A DNA stretch of 34,016 nt from JBCCFW01 sp039029535 (GTDB lineage Bacteria > Acidobacteriota > JBCCFW01): assembly GCA_039029535.1 (NCBI GenBank), contig JBCCFW010000074.1, positions 1-34,016 of the forward strand. The letters run 5' to 3'. The notes beneath the pieces are model-generated. The model was given only the letters and a program-made list of their open reading frames with translations. It was not told the DNA's origin and ran no database searches. Position numbers and translations under genes: made by a program. Shown piece by piece: positions 1 to 10,355 of this stretch (the first letter of the stretch is position 1; each line of letters opens with the position of its first letter).

Positions 1-180
1 GCCGTCGTCCAGCTCCAGCACCGCCCACCCGAGCTGCACGCCATCGAAGTCGGGATGGGTGAAGACGGGTGGCGGCCCTTCCTCCAACGCCCATTCTTCG
101 CCCGTCACGCGAACGATGGTCCGACCTTCGAGGGACGCGAAGGCACGCTCGTTCTCGTCGAGCCAGACGGTCTTCTCCAC
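1..180 (-). CDS. Hypothetical protein, N-terminal part only (runs off window start)
   Basis: This is an open frame of 60 codons that continues past the left edge of the window. The chosen start is GTG at 180-178, because a GGGAGAG Shine-Dalgarno-like tract lies just upstream on the minus strand. The visible protein begins VEKTVWLDEN and is acidic and soluble-looking, with no signal peptide or membrane segment. I do not recognise the family. It lies 55 bp downstream of the subtilisin-like gene on the same strand and could be cotranscribed with it. Being short and cut by the window edge, it is supported only by the ribosome site, the unbroken frame and the codon pattern. Confidence 0.6.
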   Translation of the reverse strand, partial: MEKTVWLDENERAFASLEGRTIVRVTGEEWALEEGPPPVFTHPDFDGVQLGWAVLELDDG

Positions 181-235
181 TGCTCTCTCCCTCAGCCCCC
201 GGCACGGCCGAGGGTCATGAGCAACATGACAGGAC

Positions 236-2974
<2,739 letters not shown>

Positions 2975-3129
2975 CGAGACCTCCAGCACGGCACGACCGC
3001 ACGGTCCGCTCGGGGACGAGCCCGATGCGGCCGGCGGAAGGGCCATGGAAGCCCCGCCGCTCCTCATCCATGCGCAGCGGAGCGCACTGCTCCCTCACCG
3101 AGGGCGCACTCGAGGTCGACTGACTGGTC

Positions 3130-3900
3130 TCAGGCCTGGCCCCTCACCACTTCCAACTGGTCCCGGCAGAAGCCCAGGTTGCCGGCCTCGTCGGGCTGCG
3201 CCTGAATCGCGGCGCCGATCGCCTCGAGGCAGCGGTCGAGACGCGCGTCGGCTCCTTCCGCACCTTGCCGGGCCGCCGCGAGCGCCACGTAGCCCTCCGC
3301 CAGCAGGACGCTCCAGTGGCCGTTCGCGTCGATCGTCGTGGCCTGTCCTTCCGCTTCGGCGCCCTCGACTGCATGACGCTGCGACTCTTCGAAGCTCGCC
3401 AGCGCGTCATCGGCTCGCCCGAGCGAGAGCTCGTGGATGCCCTTGGCCCACCAGGCCATGGAGAAGGGTCCGGGTCCCTTGCCCAGCTCACGACGCCACT
3501 CCAGGCAACGCTCCGCCGACGCCAGCCCTTGCTCGAAATGCTCTCGGGTCCGTGGGATCTCGTCGCCTGGCCAGCAGTCGGCCAGGTCCGCCGACAGGTT
3601 GTAGGACATGACGTTGGCCAGGTCGATGAAGCGCACCCGGTCGTCTTCCGACTCGGCCGACGAGGCCTGAGCCAGCATCTCGTCCATGCCCAGCCGCGTG
3701 ACCTCGGCGAGCGCATCCAGGGTCTTGCCCCGCCAGTCCCGCCCGCTGAACGCACGGTGGGCGAAGAAGGCGAGCTGCCGACGCTGCTTCGCGTCCTCGA
3801 AGCCGGCGATGAGCTCGGCGACGCTGGTCGGACCTCCGGTCTCCATCGCCTCTCTCAGGCGAGGCCACGTCTCTTCGGTGAAGTCGTCGGGCTTGCTCAT
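3130..3900 (-). CDS. Hypothetical alpha-helical (TPR-like) protein
   Basis: This is a 256-residue cytoplasmic-looking protein with no signal peptide or membrane segment. The start at ATG 3900 is chosen because AGGAG lies 8 nt upstream; the ORF extends further but without a ribosome site. The sequence is mostly amphipathic helix. The segment around LSLGRADDALASFEESQ has the small/large residue spacing of a tetratricopeptide repeat, and the last third (alanine-rich, ending QAQPDEAGNLGFCRD) continues this. I do not recognise a named family. It is transcribed away from the dioxygenase-like gene at 4160, and the 259-bp gap between them carries palindromes. A scaffold or protein-interaction role is inference only. 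Confidence 0.8.
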   Translation of the reverse strand: MSKPDDFTEETWPRLREAMETGGPTSVAELIAGFEDAKQRRQLAFFAHRAFSGRDWRGKTLDALAEVTRLGMDEMLAQASSAESEDDRVRFIDLANVMSYNLSADLADCWPGDEIPRTREHFEQGLASAERCLEWRRELGKGPGPFSMAWWAKGIHELSLGRADDALASFEESQRHAVEGAEAEGQATTIDANGHWSVLLAEGYVALAAARQGAEGADARLDRCLEAIGAAIQAQPDEAGNLGFCRDQLEVVRGQA

Positions 3901-3950
3901 GATCGGTCTCCTCGAGCTCGTGCGAACCAGGCTGCCGCGTCGGCCCTCGT

Positions 3951-3978
3951 GGGACAAGGGACATTGGGGGACATGTCC
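3951..3978. promoter_or_regulatory. GGGACA triple direct repeat ending in a GGACATGTCC palindrome
   Basis: The hexamer GGGACA occurs at 3951, 3958 and 3968. The third copy runs into a perfect 10-bp palindrome, GGACATGTCC (3969-3978). The cluster lies 51-78 bp upstream of the minus-strand gene starting at 3900, in the intergenic region shared with the plus-strand gene at 4160. It looks like an operator. The binding protein is not known; the HTH regulator encoded at 5467 is one candidate. Confidence 0.4.
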
Positions 3979-4110
3979 GGGGCTCGAAGGGCGACGTGCC
4001 TTTCTTTCTCAACTAGTTCAGCTTCGCTCTCCGCTAGTCCTCGCCCTTCCCAATTCTTAGTCCGAGGGGCATGCTCAGAGCCCACCATGCAGGCCCGATC
4101 TCGGCGTCCT

Positions 4111-4126
4111 CCGCTGTCGACAGCGG
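4111..4126. promoter_or_regulatory. Perfect 16-bp palindrome upstream of the dioxygenase-like gene
   Basis: CCGCTGTCGACAGCGG is fully self-complementary and centred about 41 bp upstream of the ATG at 4160. It could be a dimeric regulator site or, if transcribed, a short leader hairpin. The neighbouring gene pair (cupin enzyme plus HTH-TPR regulator) makes an operator the more attractive reading, but this is inference. Confidence 0.4.
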
Positions 4127-4159
4127 GTGCGCCCCCGTGCCCGAAGAGGGAGAAGAACG

Positions 4160-5422
4160 ATGAGCACGCACGTCAGCAACATCCGCAACAGCCCCCTGAT
4201 CGTGACCCTGCCGCCGCGGGGAGCCGTGAAGACCCAGCGCGCCGATCACCCGACGCATCTTCCTGTCGCGGGGCAAGGCACCGTGCGGAGCCATCAACCT
4301 GCCGATGGCTCCTCCTTCCAGGTCATCCTCAGCGGCCCCGAGGGGGCCTTCCGGCTGGAAGTCGAACGAGACAACGTCATCTTCTGGGAGCAGCACGGAC
4401 AAGAGGCAACTCGTCTCGCCGAGTTCAACGGGGAGGGCCTCGGCCTCGACGCGGACGAGAGCTGCCCCTTCTGGTTCAGCCTGAGCACCGATCGGCGACG
4501 ACTGCGTTACGGCAAGGGAGAGCCACGCAAGCTCACGACGCTGGCCGAGCACGTGCTGCCGCCGAAGGAGCCGGAGAAGGACGACCCCTACGCCTGGATC
4601 CGCGACATCCGAGACGTGGGCACGAGCCCCGGAGCCCACCTGATCGAGATCTGGCGTGACCCGGTCACCATCGAGCCTCCCGCGATCGTCGTCCCCAGCG
4701 ACGAGATGACCATGGAGGCGGCCGCGAATTCCTGGGCGACGGTCCCCGGCGGCCTGACCGCCGAGTGCCAGCAGCTCCACGACACGGTGGCTGGCGCCAA
4801 CTTCGTCATGGACACGCCCGACTTCCCCGAGTTCTCGGCGGCAATCGAGGCGAGCATCGGCAACCCGAACGGCTGGTGCTACAAGAAGCTGGAGTCCAAG
4901 GCGGGCGAGTTCGGCGGTGGCAAGAAGGACATCAAGGGCACCTACCTGCGCATCACCATGGGGATCAACCAGGGCAACTCCCCCGGCGTGCCCTACGTGA
5001 TGGAAATCTGGCCGGGCGGCCACTTCTCACCCATCCACGACCACGCCGACTGCCACGCGATCATCCGCGTCCTGCACGGCGCGCTCACCGCGCGGCTGTT
5101 CTCCTTCCTCTCCCACCACCACCGGACCCCGTTCGCCGAGAAGGTCCTGAGCGAGGGAGACGTGACCTGGCTGGCTCCACGTCTCAACCAGACTCATCAG
5201 CTCTACAATCACCACGAGAACGGCCCGACCTGCATCACCATCCAGTGCTACAGCTACGGGCGGAGCAACAACGCGCACTACGAGTACTTCGACTACCTCA
5301 CCCCCGACGGCAGCCAGAAGCAGTTCGAGCCCACGTCCGACATGGACTACCTCGAGTTCAAGGCGCTGATGCGTCGGGAGTGGCAGGGCGACTTCTCCGG
5401 CTCCGAGGTGACGGAGAGCTGA
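4160..5422 (+). CDS. Cysteine dioxygenase type I-like cupin protein with extra N-terminal domain
   Basis: This is a 420-residue protein; the start at ATG 4160 has GGGAGAAG upstream. The C-terminal half (about 210-410) matches the CDO_I cupin fold: the segment EIWPGGHFSPIHDHADCHAI supplies His293 and His295, and His346 in NQTHQLYNHH fits the third iron ligand. The 51-residue spacing between the last two is close to that of cysteine dioxygenases. Such enzymes are non-haem Fe(II) oxygenases that oxidise thiols such as cysteine to sulfinates. The first 200 or so residues are not part of CDO. They include a beta-rich stretch ending in PFWFSLSTDRRRLRYGKGE, faintly like the FA-methyltransferase/DUF3421-type module, an assignment I hold weakly. 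The protein has no signal peptide. The actual substrate (cysteine, another small thiol or an N-terminal Cys) cannot be told. Confidence 0.8.
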   Translation: MSTHVSNIRNSPLIVTLPPRGAVKTQRADHPTHLPVAGQGTVRSHQPADGSSFQVILSGPEGAFRLEVERDNVIFWEQHGQEATRLAEFNGEGLGLDADESCPFWFSLSTDRRRLRYGKGEPRKLTTLAEHVLPPKEPEKDDPYAWIRDIRDVGTSPGAHLIEIWRDPVTIEPPAIVVPSDEMTMEAAANSWATVPGGLTAECQQLHDTVAGANFVMDTPDFPEFSAAIEASIGNPNGWCYKKLESKAGEFGGGKKDIKGTYLRITMGINQGNSPGVPYVMEIWPGGHFSPIHDHADCHAIIRVLHGALTARLFSFLSHHHRTPFAEKVLSEGDVTWLAPRLNQTHQLYNHHENGPTCITIQCYSYGRSNNAHYEYFDYLTPDGSQKQFEPTSDMDYLEFKALMRREWQGDFSGSEVTES

Positions 5423-5466
5423 GCCCGGCGGGTCCGGTCGGAGCCCCCTGACGACGGACCATCCGA

Positions 5467-6708
5467 TTGAAACGCGAAGACACGGTCCCCCTCGACGGTC
5501 ACTTCCTCGTGCGCCGGCTCGAGGTGCTGGGGATGAAGCAGTGGTGGCTCGCCCGGCAGCTCGGGGTCTCGCGCAAGACCGTGAGCCGCTGGGTGAGCGG
5601 CAAGGTCAAGCGCATCGCCGCCGACAACCTCGCCGCCCTCGCCCGTGAGCTCGACTGCTCCCCGGACGAGCTCACCAGTGCCGAGGCCGACGAAGTCCTC
5701 GCCACCCGCGAGGAGCAACGCGCCGCGGCCGAGGTCTTGCAGGAGCGAGACCTCCTCCAGCTCCTGTCTCCCTCCGACGACTGGAAGCTGGCCGAGTCGC
5801 TCATCAAGGCGACCATGGAGCCGAACCTCCCGCTCGCCTCGCTCGGCCGGTTGCAGAACCTCCTCTCGATCGCCGCCTGGCGTCAGGGGCACTACGAGGA
5901 GGGGCTCTCCAGAGCCGATCGCGCCCACGAGATCGGACGACGTCTCGGTGACCGGGGCATCGAGATGAAGGCCGTCCTCAACCGCGCCACGATCCACGCC
6001 TTCGTCGGCCCGGTGCCGCAGGCCCTCGACGAGTACCGGGAGTGCCTGGATCGGCCTGAGCGCTTCGACACCGCCCGCGACCACGGAGCGGCGCTCTCGA
6101 ACATCGCGTGGCTCCATCGTGAGGCAGGAGATCTCGATGCTGCGCTCGAAGCGCAGGAGGCCTCGATTCGGGTCTTCGACAGCCTCGAGCTCGACTACAA
6201 CCTGGCGATCTCCTGGATCTCGATGACCCTCCACGCCACCGAGCTGGGTCGCTTCGAGGAGGCCGGCGTCTCGCTCGACAAGGCACGACACCATGCCGAG
6301 GTCGCGCGCTACGAGCGAGGCCTCACTTGCTGCGATCTCTACGAAGCCGACTTCGTGGGACTCGGCGGTGACACGGAACGAGCCTTGGAGCTCATCGCCA
6401 CCGCGCGGCCACGACTCGACGGCTACGAGGTCTTCGACCTCACCTGCCTGGAGATCTGCGCCCGGCAGTACCGACTCGCCGGTGAGCTGGAGAAGGCGGA
6501 AGCCGAGCTCACGACCGCACTCGATCGCGCCGCCGGGTTGCCGACGATCCGCGCCTTCCTCTGGCAGGAGCGCTCACGTCTCGCCGCAGCGATGGGACAG
6601 CCCGAGCTCGAGCAGGAGTGTCGGGCCGAGGCCAACGCTCTCTTCGCAGAGCACGGCCTCCACGCTCGTGTGGCCGACCACCCGCTTCCCGAGCACGGCC
6701 GACGCTGA
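5467..6708 (+). CDS. HTH (XRE-type) transcriptional regulator with TPR domain
   Basis: This 413-residue protein begins 44 bp after the dioxygenase-like gene, so the two are probably cotranscribed. The start is TTG at 5467. An ATG at 5533 would cut into the DNA-binding domain, so the TTG is preferred although its ribosome site is weak. Residues about 12-65 form an XRE-like helix-turn-helix (WLARQLGVSRKTVSRWVSGK is the recognition region). Residues about 100-400 are helical repeats of TPR type, for example the segment with HYEEGLSRADRAHEIGRRLGD. This layout is that of one-component regulators that read a peptide or protein partner through the TPR surface. Coupling to the upstream oxygenase suggests control of, or response to, its product; this is inference. 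Confidence 0.85.
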   Translation: MKREDTVPLDGHFLVRRLEVLGMKQWWLARQLGVSRKTVSRWVSGKVKRIAADNLAALARELDCSPDELTSAEADEVLATREEQRAAAEVLQERDLLQLLSPSDDWKLAESLIKATMEPNLPLASLGRLQNLLSIAAWRQGHYEEGLSRADRAHEIGRRLGDRGIEMKAVLNRATIHAFVGPVPQALDEYRECLDRPERFDTARDHGAALSNIAWLHREAGDLDAALEAQEASIRVFDSLELDYNLAISWISMTLHATELGRFEEAGVSLDKARHHAEVARYERGLTCCDLYEADFVGLGGDTERALELIATARPRLDGYEVFDLTCLEICARQYRLAGELEKAEAELTTALDRAAGLPTIRAFLWQERSRLAAAMGQPELEQECRAEANALFAEHGLHARVADHPLPEHGRR

Positions 6709-6779
6709 CGACATCTCCTGGCTCTCGCCATGTCACCATCAGGCCTCGGGGACGCGGTCATCGAGCACCGGAGAACGTC

Positions 6780-7205
6780 ATGAGCGAGATCACCTGCACC
6801 ATCGAGACCGACCCCAGGCCCGAGGACATCGACGTCATCGAGCAGGGCCTCGAGACCTACGACCGCGAGCACGCCGGCCCCCTGTCCTACGACCCGTTGA
6901 CCCTGCTGGCGCGTGACTCGGAGGGGACCGTCATCGGAGGGCTCCGGGGCACGGTGGGCGGCGGCTGGATGTACGTGCTGAGCCTCTGGGTCGCCCCCGA
7001 GCACCGCGGTCGGGGCCTGGGCGCACAGATCCTGCGTGAGGCCGAAGCCGAGGCCCTGCGGCTCGACTTGCCGCGGGTGTTCCTCAACACGTTGAGCTGG
7101 CAGGCACCCGGCTTCTACGAGAAGCAGGGGTACGAGACTTTCGCCGTGCTGGAAGATGCTCCGCCGCCACACTCGCGGATCTTCTACCGCAAGAACTTGG
7201 CCTGA
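6780..7205 (+). CDS. GNAT-family N-acetyltransferase
   Basis: The gene encodes 141 residues from ATG 6780, with GGAG about 9 nt upstream; an upstream in-frame extension is not supported. It shows the acetyl-CoA binding signature of the GNAT fold: strand beta4 (MYVLSLWVAPEH), then the pyrophosphate loop RGRGLG (residues 76-81) and the following helix. The late motif APGFYEKQGYETF is the usual beta6-alpha4 region. The protein is soluble and lacks a signal peptide. It follows the regulator gene by 71 bp on the same strand. The acceptor substrate cannot be predicted. Identification at family level is firm. Confidence 0.9.
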   Translation: MSEITCTIETDPRPEDIDVIEQGLETYDREHAGPLSYDPLTLLARDSEGTVIGGLRGTVGGGWMYVLSLWVAPEHRGRGLGAQILREAEAEALRLDLPRVFLNTLSWQAPGFYEKQGYETFAVLEDAPPPHSRIFYRKNLA

Positions 7206-7211
7206 CGGCGA

Positions 7212-7243
7212 GACGAGCGACTCCGCCGAGCCTCCCGCTCGTT
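7212..7243. terminator. Hairpin between convergent genes (putative bidirectional terminator)
   Basis: ACGAGCG (7213-7219) pairs perfectly with CGCTCGT (7236-7242). The hairpin lies between the stop of the acetyltransferase gene and the stop of the converging minus-strand gene. No T-run follows on either strand, so intrinsic termination is only a possibility. Confidence 0.4.
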
Positions 7244-7710
7244 CAACGCTCACGCCGTCGGTGACTCTCCCAGCCCTCGACGAGTGAGCGACGCTGCTCC
7301 CAGGCCTTCCTACCGAGTGGAGCAGACAGCGCGTAGAGACCGCGTGACGGCCTCATCAAGAGCCCCTCCCTGACCTCACGGCCGAGACGATTGCGGGCGC
7401 TCTGCGGCAGGAGCTCGAGTCGCTCGGCTGCCGTCGGAATGTCGAGCACTTCGTCGAGAGAGCCCCAAGCATCCAGGGTGCTGGCTCGCAACGTGGTGAG
7501 AACGAAGTCGGTCCGCGTGAGATGAGGTCTGCCGTCATCGGCAAGCTCGCTCTCACCCATCGCCAGCCGGAAGTCTCTCCTGAGCTGGGCCTGGATCGAC
7601 TCACGTAGTCGGGCGCGGTGTGCTTCGGCCCGGGCCAGCTCCCTCCTCAGGTTGTTGACCCGTTCAGTCGCCGCTTCCAGCTCGCGGACTTGATCTCCGG
7701 GGTCACGCAT
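7243..7710 (-). CDS. Hypothetical protein: coiled coil plus winged-helix-like C-terminus
   Basis: This is a 155-residue protein starting at ATG 7710. Residues about 5-45 form a charged coiled coil rich in Arg/Glu (ELEAATERVNNLRRELARAE). The C-terminal part, LPQSARNRLGREVREGLLMR then PSRGLYALSAPLG, has the helix, basic helix and wing order of a winged helix-turn-helix, as seen in AbiEi-type antitoxins and MarR-like regulators; this resemblance is by eye. There is no convincing ribosome site. A sigma70-like promoter upstream would start transcription at the ATG itself, which suggests a leaderless mRNA. The AT-rich upstream DNA with inverted repeats would fit autoregulation. No family name can be given. 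Confidence 0.7.
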   Translation of the reverse strand: MRDPGDQVRELEAATERVNNLRRELARAEAHRARLRESIQAQLRRDFRLAMGESELADDGRPHLTRTDFVLTTLRASTLDAWGSLDEVLDIPTAAERLELLPQSARNRLGREVREGLLMRPSRGLYALSAPLGRKAWEQRRSLVEGWESHRRRER

Positions 7711-7716
7711 CCATCA

Positions 7717-7745
7717 ATCGTACTCGTCACCAAGTCATCACTCAA
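7717..7745 (-). promoter_or_regulatory. Candidate sigma70-like promoter giving a leaderless transcript
   Basis: On the minus strand TTGAGT (7745-7740) and TACGAT (7722-7717) are separated by exactly 17 bp. Transcription starting about 7 bp downstream would begin at or next to the ATG at 7710. This would explain the missing Shine-Dalgarno sequence. The surrounding DNA is the most AT-rich in the window. Confidence 0.45.
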
Positions 7746-7769
7746 TACGTAAGTGATTGAAAACAATCA
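7737..7769. promoter_or_regulatory. Overlapping inverted repeats (putative operator) in AT-rich region
   Basis: Two dyads lie side by side. ATCACT (7737-7742) pairs with AGTGAT (7752-7757), and TGATTG (7754-7759) pairs with CAATCA (7764-7769) around AAAA. The first dyad covers the proposed -35 box of the minus-strand gene. This placement is typical for a repressor site, and the product of that gene is the natural candidate. Confidence 0.45.
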
Positions 7770-8102
7770 ACTTAGATCACGAAGCCGATCACCCAAATGG
7801 CAACACAACTTAAGTCGATTGGAATCAGTGACTTGCAACGGCGACTCGCCTACTCAGAGAATGGACCCGTGCTTTGAGTGACGAGCGCCATCTCCCTTTC
7901 GGGGGTCGGCGCACTGGAGGGCTGCGGAGGCCTGCTCCCGAGAGCCTTCGGGCTTTGAGGGGAAGGAACCACGGGGCGCCGGTGAGCCTTCGTGGGTCGT
8001 CGGCCCCCTGCCAGCGTTCGGGCTGCCGGGCAGGTTGGCCCGTCGTGCTCTCTCCGGTCGTGACGGTCTGGCTCGTCAGCTCGCATCGACACGGTTGAAG
8101 AG

Positions 8103-8930
8103 ATGAACGCGACTCAGTCCGAGACCTTCGACGGCAAGCTGCTCGACATCACCGTCACCGTCTCCACCCGCCAGACCGCTTGGGTCTTGGTCTACCCCAA
8201 CATCTTCGGGACCACGCGTCTCTACTCGGTTCCCCACGAGGAGCTCGCTGAGCGTGGCTACACGGTCGTCGAGTACCACCCGCGCGCCCATGGCCGCTCG
8301 ACGGGCACCATGGAGATGCACCACGCGATCAAGGACCTCTATCGCTTCCTCGCCGGGCAGGACTTCTTCCGCTTGCCGGTCTTCGTCGTCGCTCACAGCG
8401 CCGGGTGCAATGCGGTCCTCCAGCTCAACCGCACGCTACTGAAGGTGCAGCGGTACGTCTTCGTCCAGCCGGTCTTCGACTTCAAGGAGTCGATGCTCTA
8501 CATGTACTCGGCCGGCACCTACGGGGACTTCATCGCGGCGCTCTCGCGTTTCACGCCGGACCCCTCCCGCCTGGAGCGGACGCTGCGCAGCCCGAGCTGG
8601 CTCGATCCTCGAGAGTGGCAGGACCGCGGGCTGCGCGAAGAGATCAACTCGTTCTCGGTGAACGGCTTCGAGCTGGGAACGTTCCTGGAAGACTTCTACA
8701 TCCCGAGCCACCACACCAAGCCGCTCTTCGCCTCCATCGCCGATCGCACGACCGTCCTCGTGACCGAGAACGACCGCTGGTACCCACCCAGCTCCATCCG
8801 GACCGTGGCCAGCGAGACGGGAGCCGTGCTCGAGGAAGTGAGCAGCGCTCGCGATCACTTCTTCACGGGAGGCTGGCCGACGGTGTGGGAGCGCGTGGGA
8901 GGGCTCATGGCGCTGGAGGAGCTGTTCTAG
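8103..8930 (+). CDS. Alpha/beta-hydrolase family protein
   Basis: This 275-residue soluble protein starts at ATG 8103; GAAGAG lies close upstream. It has the alpha/beta-hydrolase core: strand VLVYPNIFG, the nucleophile elbow AHSAG with Ser99 (Ala in place of the first Gly of GxSxG), acid Asp224 in TENDRWYPP and His252 in ARDHFF. The elbow's Ala is tolerated in many esterases and acyltransferases. The protein has no signal peptide. The next gene begins on the base after its stop codon, so it is the first gene of a tight operon with a transporter and a membrane HTH protein. A role in processing or making a small hydrophobic substrate or signal handled by the transporter is inference. Confidence 0.85.
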   Translation: MNATQSETFDGKLLDITVTVSTRQTAWVLVYPNIFGTTRLYSVPHEELAERGYTVVEYHPRAHGRSTGTMEMHHAIKDLYRFLAGQDFFRLPVFVVAHSAGCNAVLQLNRTLLKVQRYVFVQPVFDFKESMLYMYSAGTYGDFIAALSRFTPDPSRLERTLRSPSWLDPREWQDRGLREEINSFSVNGFELGTFLEDFYIPSHHTKPLFASIADRTTVLVTENDRWYPPSSIRTVASETGAVLEEVSSARDHFFTGGWPTVWERVGGLMALEELF

Positions 8931-10355
8931 ATGTTCGACGAGCTCCTCATCGCGTCCGTCGGCGTGTTCTCGGTCAGCCTGCTCATCTCGATGTTGGCCG
9001 GCAGGCAGACTCTTGGAGGGACGGCCCGAGGCTACCTGTTCTCGGGCAACAATCCCTGGCTGGCGACCTCGAGCAACGTGGGGAGCATGCTCTCCATCGC
9101 CGTCGTGTTCACGCTCTACGTCGTCCTGGTCTCCGGCTACGGTCTGAGATTCGTCTTGGCAGTGGCTGTCGGCCTGACACTCGGTCACGCCTTCCTGTAC
9201 TGGAGGCTCAACAAGCTGGCCAGCGCTCCCGATCGCGACATGGACGCCTATCGCGGGAGCACGATCCTAGCGCTCGCACGGGAACGTGGTGTCAATGCCA
9301 CCCTACCGATCCTCTTCCAGTACATCCTTCCCATCGTGCTCGAGTACACGGTGCTGCTGGCCTGCATTCGCGGCGTTCTCGGCGAGACATCCTCGGGATT
9401 CCTGAGCAGCGGTTTCCTGGTCGCCGCGCTGGTCGCATTCCTCTGCGCGACCTACACGTCGACGGGCGGCTTCCGAGGCATTCTTCGCACGGACTTGTTC
9501 CAGGGCGGGGTCTTCGTCGCTGCCTTCCTCTTTCTGGTTTCGACCAACTGGACCGAGGTCTCCGGCGTGCTCGCCCCCTCCAACCTCGGGCGTCACGACG
9601 AGCCGGTCCCCGTGCTCGCCTGGCTGACCGTGGTCCTGTTCACCGGAGCCGCCTACTCCGCCTACCCAGACATCTTCGTCCGGAATTTCTCGTCGCTCTC
9701 CTTGCAGAAGGGAGTGAAGCTCTGGTGGCTTCCGCTGAGCTTCACCCTGATGCTCGTGGCTCTCGTGCCCCTGACCCTGTTGGGCCTGTTCATGGTCGAG
9801 TCGGAGGGCATCCCACTCGTCTTCGATCCGAAAGCGACTCTGGATTTCTTCATCAGGGAATTCCGCGACTGGGCCTCGTCTCCGGACTACTCGCTGGGCG
9901 TCTGGCTCGTCGTCTCCGGTTTCCTGTGCATGTTCATCACGACCATCGACACCTGGCTCGTCGGCTTGATGCAGCACTTCCGAGGGAACCGCCGCGTGGC
10001 AGAGCTGAGGCTCTTGCCTTACCTGGTGTCCGGCGCTTGCTTGATGGTCGCCCTGTGCCTTCACTCCAAGCACGTCCTCCTGGTCGGGCTCATCACCTTC
10101 CCCTTCCTCTTTTACGACTGCCTGCTCTTGGTCCTGGTCACGACGACCGCCGAAGCAGCCCAACGGTGGGCGCGCTTCGCCAAGGTCGGCCTGGGTGCTG
10201 GGCTTCTCGCCTATGCCGGCTCATGCTGGTTCTTCCGCGCCGATCTCGAGGCGAACGCCTATCTCGTCATCCTCTACTGCGCGATCGCCGTCGCCCTGGG
10301 CGTGCTGATTCCGTTCCTGTTCGTCACGGTCTCGAAGAGGTTGAAGAATGAGTGA
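8931..10355 (+). CDS. Sodium:solute symporter (SSS)-like membrane protein
   Basis: The gene encodes 474 residues from ATG 8931, with zero spacing from the hydrolase stop. The hydropathy pattern shows about 13 membrane helices. The stretch TYTSTGGFRGILRTDLFQGG corresponds to the conserved loop and helix of the SSS family in the APC/LeuT superfold, and the early SSNVGSMLSIAVVFTLY helix fits an unwound TM1 region. Length is normal for the family. Substrate cannot be read from sequence. The stop codon overlaps the start of the next gene by 8 bp, so translation is coupled. Some SSS-like proteins act as sensors rather than transporters. The linked membrane HTH protein keeps that option open. Confidence 0.82.
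   Translation: MFDELLIASVGVFSVSLLISMLAGRQTLGGTARGYLFSGNNPWLATSSNVGSMLSIAVVFTLYVVLVSGYGLRFVLAVAVGLTLGHAFLYWRLNKLASAPDRDMDAYRGSTILALARERGVNATLPILFQYILPIVLEYTVLLACIRGVLGETSSGFLSSGFLVAALVAFLCATYTSTGGFRGILRTDLFQGGVFVAAFLFLVSTNWTEVSGVLAPSNLGRHDEPVPVLAWLTVVLFTGAAYSAYPDIFVRNFSSLSLQKGVKLWWLPLSFTLMLVALVPLTLLGLFMVESEGIPLVFDPKATLDFFIREFRDWASSPDYSLGVWLVVSGFLCMFITTIDTWLVGLMQHFRGNRRVAELRLLPYLVSGACLMVALCLHSKHVLLVGLITFPFLFYDCLLLVLVTTTAEAAQRWARFAKVGLGAGLLAYAGSCWFFRADLEANAYLVILYCAIAVALGVLIPFLFVTVSKRLKNE

Larger units (their letters stand above)
7711..8102. other. 392-bp gene-free region with an AT-rich half and a hairpin-rich half
   Basis: No convincing gene is seen. The left half (7711-7870) is AT-rich and carries the promoter and inverted repeats described separately. 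The right half (7880-8040) is GC-rich and packed with stem-loops. GCGCC/GGCGC (7885-7912) encloses CTCCC-TTTC-GGGGG. A six-pair stem capped by TTCG lies at 7941-7956. CCACG (7969-7973) pairs with CGTGG (7991-7995), and CCTGC (8007-8011) with GCAGG (8030-8034). Short ORFs here have biased, unstructured compositions and no ribosome sites. A structured leader RNA for the downstream operon is possible. I could not match it to RNase P, SRP, tmRNA or a known riboswitch. Confidence 0.4.

Noticed and set aside
7885..8040. RNase P RNA, SRP RNA, tmRNA or a known riboswitch
   Set aside because: None of the conserved core sequences of these RNAs is present.
7874..8098. 74-codon plus-strand frame in the intergenic region
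   Set aside because: It has no ribosome site and a low-complexity Arg/Gly/Ser composition. Hairpins explain the sequence better.
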